A DNA stretch of 6,070 nucleotides from Bacillota bacterium (lineage in GTDB: Bacteria; Bacillota; Clostridia; Peptostreptococcales; Anaerovoracaceae), in NCBI GenBank assembly GCA_023394035.1, contig JAEXBK010000111.1:1-6070 (forward strand), in the 5' to 3' direction. The translations under genes were made by a program, and so were the position numbers. The notes beneath the pieces are model-generated. The model saw nothing but the letters and a program-made list of their open reading frames with translations. It made no database searches and was not told the origin of the DNA. Of this stretch, positions 4,881 to 6,070 are shown piece by piece (the first letter of the stretch is position 1; the number at the start of each line of letters is the position of its first letter).

Positions 4881-6070
4881 TTAGTCTTCGAAGATAGTCT
4901 GCTTGTCAACAGGTGTTGTAAGAGCCTTAAGTGCCTTTTCAACGAGTCTGCGACGAAGCTTCTTTTCTTCTTCGTAATCAAGCTCAGGATTTCCGAGCGG
5001 ATGAGGAATAGCGATAGCAGGTATAATCCTGTTAGCACCTACCGTCATTGAAATCGGAGTTACCGTACAGATGTGAACCACAGGGAGTCCGGCTCTTTCG
5101 ATTTCCTTTACCATCGTTGCACCGCAACGCGTACAGGTTCCTCAGGTGCTTGTCAGTATTACGGCATCAACTCCTGCTGAAACAAGACGCTTTCCTATTT
5201 CAGCTGCAAACTTCTTAGCGTTTGCAACGGCAGTACCGTTACCGACTGTTGTATAGAAGAGATTGTGAAGTGTTCCGATGACGCCTTCTTTTTCCATATC
5301 TCTAAGTACGTCAACAGGAAGTACTCTATCGGAATCTTCGTTGGCATATACAGGGTCATATCCACCATGAGCAGTTTCATAAGTCTCGGCAGTAAGATCC
5401 ATGACGCCCGTAATGTCATATTCACCGAAACGCGATGCACTCGAGCTTTCGATGTGATCAGGGTTTCCCTTAGGCACGATACCGCCTGATGTAACAAGCG
5501 CGATCTTTGCCTTTGAGAGATCCTTGATGGCAGGGTTCGGATCAACTCTGTCAAATGAAGGCATTGGATATTCCGTAACGAAAGGCTTGTCCGCAAGCTT
5601 CTTAAGAAGCATTTCGACAGCTCTTGTGGATCCGCGCTTTTCCTCAAAGAGGTTTACACGGATGCCGTTCGGAATATATCCTTCAACTGAAGATGCTCCG
5701 ATTTTTTCGCCCTTTGCAAGCTTAAGAGCAAGAGGTGCAAGCTTCTTTACGGCATCTCTCATTCCTGCCGCACTGTTCTTTGTTGATACGATATAAGTTT
5801 TCTGGTTATACATATCAACGCCAGGGTTTTCGGCATACATTCCCGTTACTGTAGGAATTCCAAGCTGTTCCTTTACTGCTGCTGCAACAGCTCCGCATGC
5901 AACACCGTAACGGCCTGCGTTGAATGCCGGTCCTGCAACGAACACATCAGGAGCCTGCTCTTTAACGAATTCAACTACTTTGGCAGTAGTTGCGTCGATG
6001 TTCTCATTGAAGTATGAGTCTCCGCAGATAATCGTTGCGATGATCTCAGCCTCGTCACCAAATGCAGTAT
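4881..6070 (-). CDS. grdB: Glycine reductase component B selenoprotein subunit (5' end outside window)
   Basis: Substrate-binding subunit of glycine reductase, which converts glycine, phosphate and a dithiol reductant to acetyl phosphate and ammonia in Stickland fermentation. The reading frame is open from the right edge, runs through TGA at 5142-5144 and ends with TAA at 4881-4883; 395 residues are visible of a family total near 435, so about 40 N-terminal residues are missing. Landmarks are ATIICGDSYF near the start, FVAGPAFNAGRYGVACGA, TSGGIVPKGNPDHIESSSAS, YETAHGGYDPVYANEDSDRV, and FYTTVGNGTAVANAKK. The active site reads ILTST-Sec-GTCTRCGATMVKEIER, giving Sec-x-x-Cys-x-x-Cys; visible residues 309, 312 and 315. 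The end VVHICTVTPISMTVGANRI and AIPHPLGNPEL matches the family. The paralogues GrdF and GrdH (sarcosine, betaine) share the Sec motif, but the sequence after it looks most like GrdB as I remember it. The GTG at 5945 is an internal codon, not a start. The transcript ends right after this gene. Confidence 0.93.
5115..5129 (-). promoter_or_regulatory. Bacterial SECIS hairpin downstream of the grdB UGA
   Basis: On the minus strand CGTTGC-GGT-GCAACG forms a perfect 6-bp stem with a 3-nt GGU loop. It starts 12 nt after the UGA, so the loop lies 18 nt from the codon. Position and the GGU loop core resemble the E. coli fdhF element recognised by SelB, whose loop also contains GGU. The whole hairpin lies inside coding sequence (Thr-Arg-Cys-Gly-Ala-Thr region), so it must satisfy protein and RNA constraints together. 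SelB recognition is inferred. Confidence 0.7.
5142..5144 (-). other. Selenocysteine (UGA) codon in grdB
   Basis: The minus strand reads TGA here. Strongly family-like protein continues in the same frame on both sides, and the known GrdB selenocysteine motif U-G-T-C-T-R-C-G falls exactly on it. Tryptophan is read from TGG elsewhere in the window (for example near the end of aroE), and TGA ends the gene at 4292, so a general UGA reassignment is unlikely. Decoding requires SelA, SelB, SelC and SelD encoded elsewhere in the genome. Confidence 0.95.

Noticed and set aside
4820..5038. 72-residue minus-strand frame across the grdB end and terminator
   Set aside because: It overlaps the conserved C-terminal coding of grdB in another frame and runs through the terminator hairpin.
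5142..5144. TGA read as a nonsense mutation making grdB a pseudogene
   Set aside because: The UGA sits exactly at the family's selenocysteine position with a hairpin downstream, and both flanks are intact.

Overview
The window looks like a stretch of chromosome from an anaerobic, amino-acid-fermenting member of the Bacillota, most likely class Clostridia. The best evidence is a gene for GrdB, the selenocysteine-containing subunit of glycine reductase (a Stickland fermentation enzyme), read through an in-frame UGA. Moderate to low G+C, good Shine-Dalgarno sites, TATAAT-type promoters and tightly packed genes agree with this. The species cannot be fixed from the sequence.

Layout. From 2807 down to 1 (minus strand) there is a four-gene operon: a membrane-anchored SPFH (stomatin/flotillin-like) protein, an 87-residue coiled-coil plus ribbon-helix-helix protein, an ABC-transporter ATPase, and an ABC-2-type permease cut off by the window edge. 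The last three genes are almost abutting. The operon's promoter contains 9-bp direct repeats spaced by 11 bp, a plausible operator for the ribbon-helix-helix protein. From 3761 to 2892 (minus) is a shikimate dehydrogenase gene, and from 3815 to 4312 (plus, the only plus-strand gene) a shikimate kinase gene. They diverge from a 53-bp spacer carrying an extended -10 promoter for the kinase. From 4777 to 4292 (minus) is an unrecognised two-helix membrane protein with a split zinc ribbon; its 3' end overlaps the kinase 3' end by 21 bp. Its promoter lies just after a strong hairpin terminator (4840-4866) that closes the grdB transcript. From the right edge (6070) to 4881 (minus) is grdB, lacking only its N-terminus.

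How the parts work together. The two aro genes supply consecutive shikimate-pathway steps (dehydroshikimate to shikimate to shikimate 3-phosphate). GrdB belongs to the complex that reduces glycine to acetyl phosphate, with selenocysteine at a redox/substrate site. The SPFH/regulator/ABC-exporter operon is the least understood part and the best candidate for an undescribed system: a scaffold protein, a possible autorepressor and an export pump under one repeat-bearing promoter. No RNA genes, insertion sequences, CRISPR arrays or integration sites were seen, and no gene-free stretch exceeds about 105 bp.
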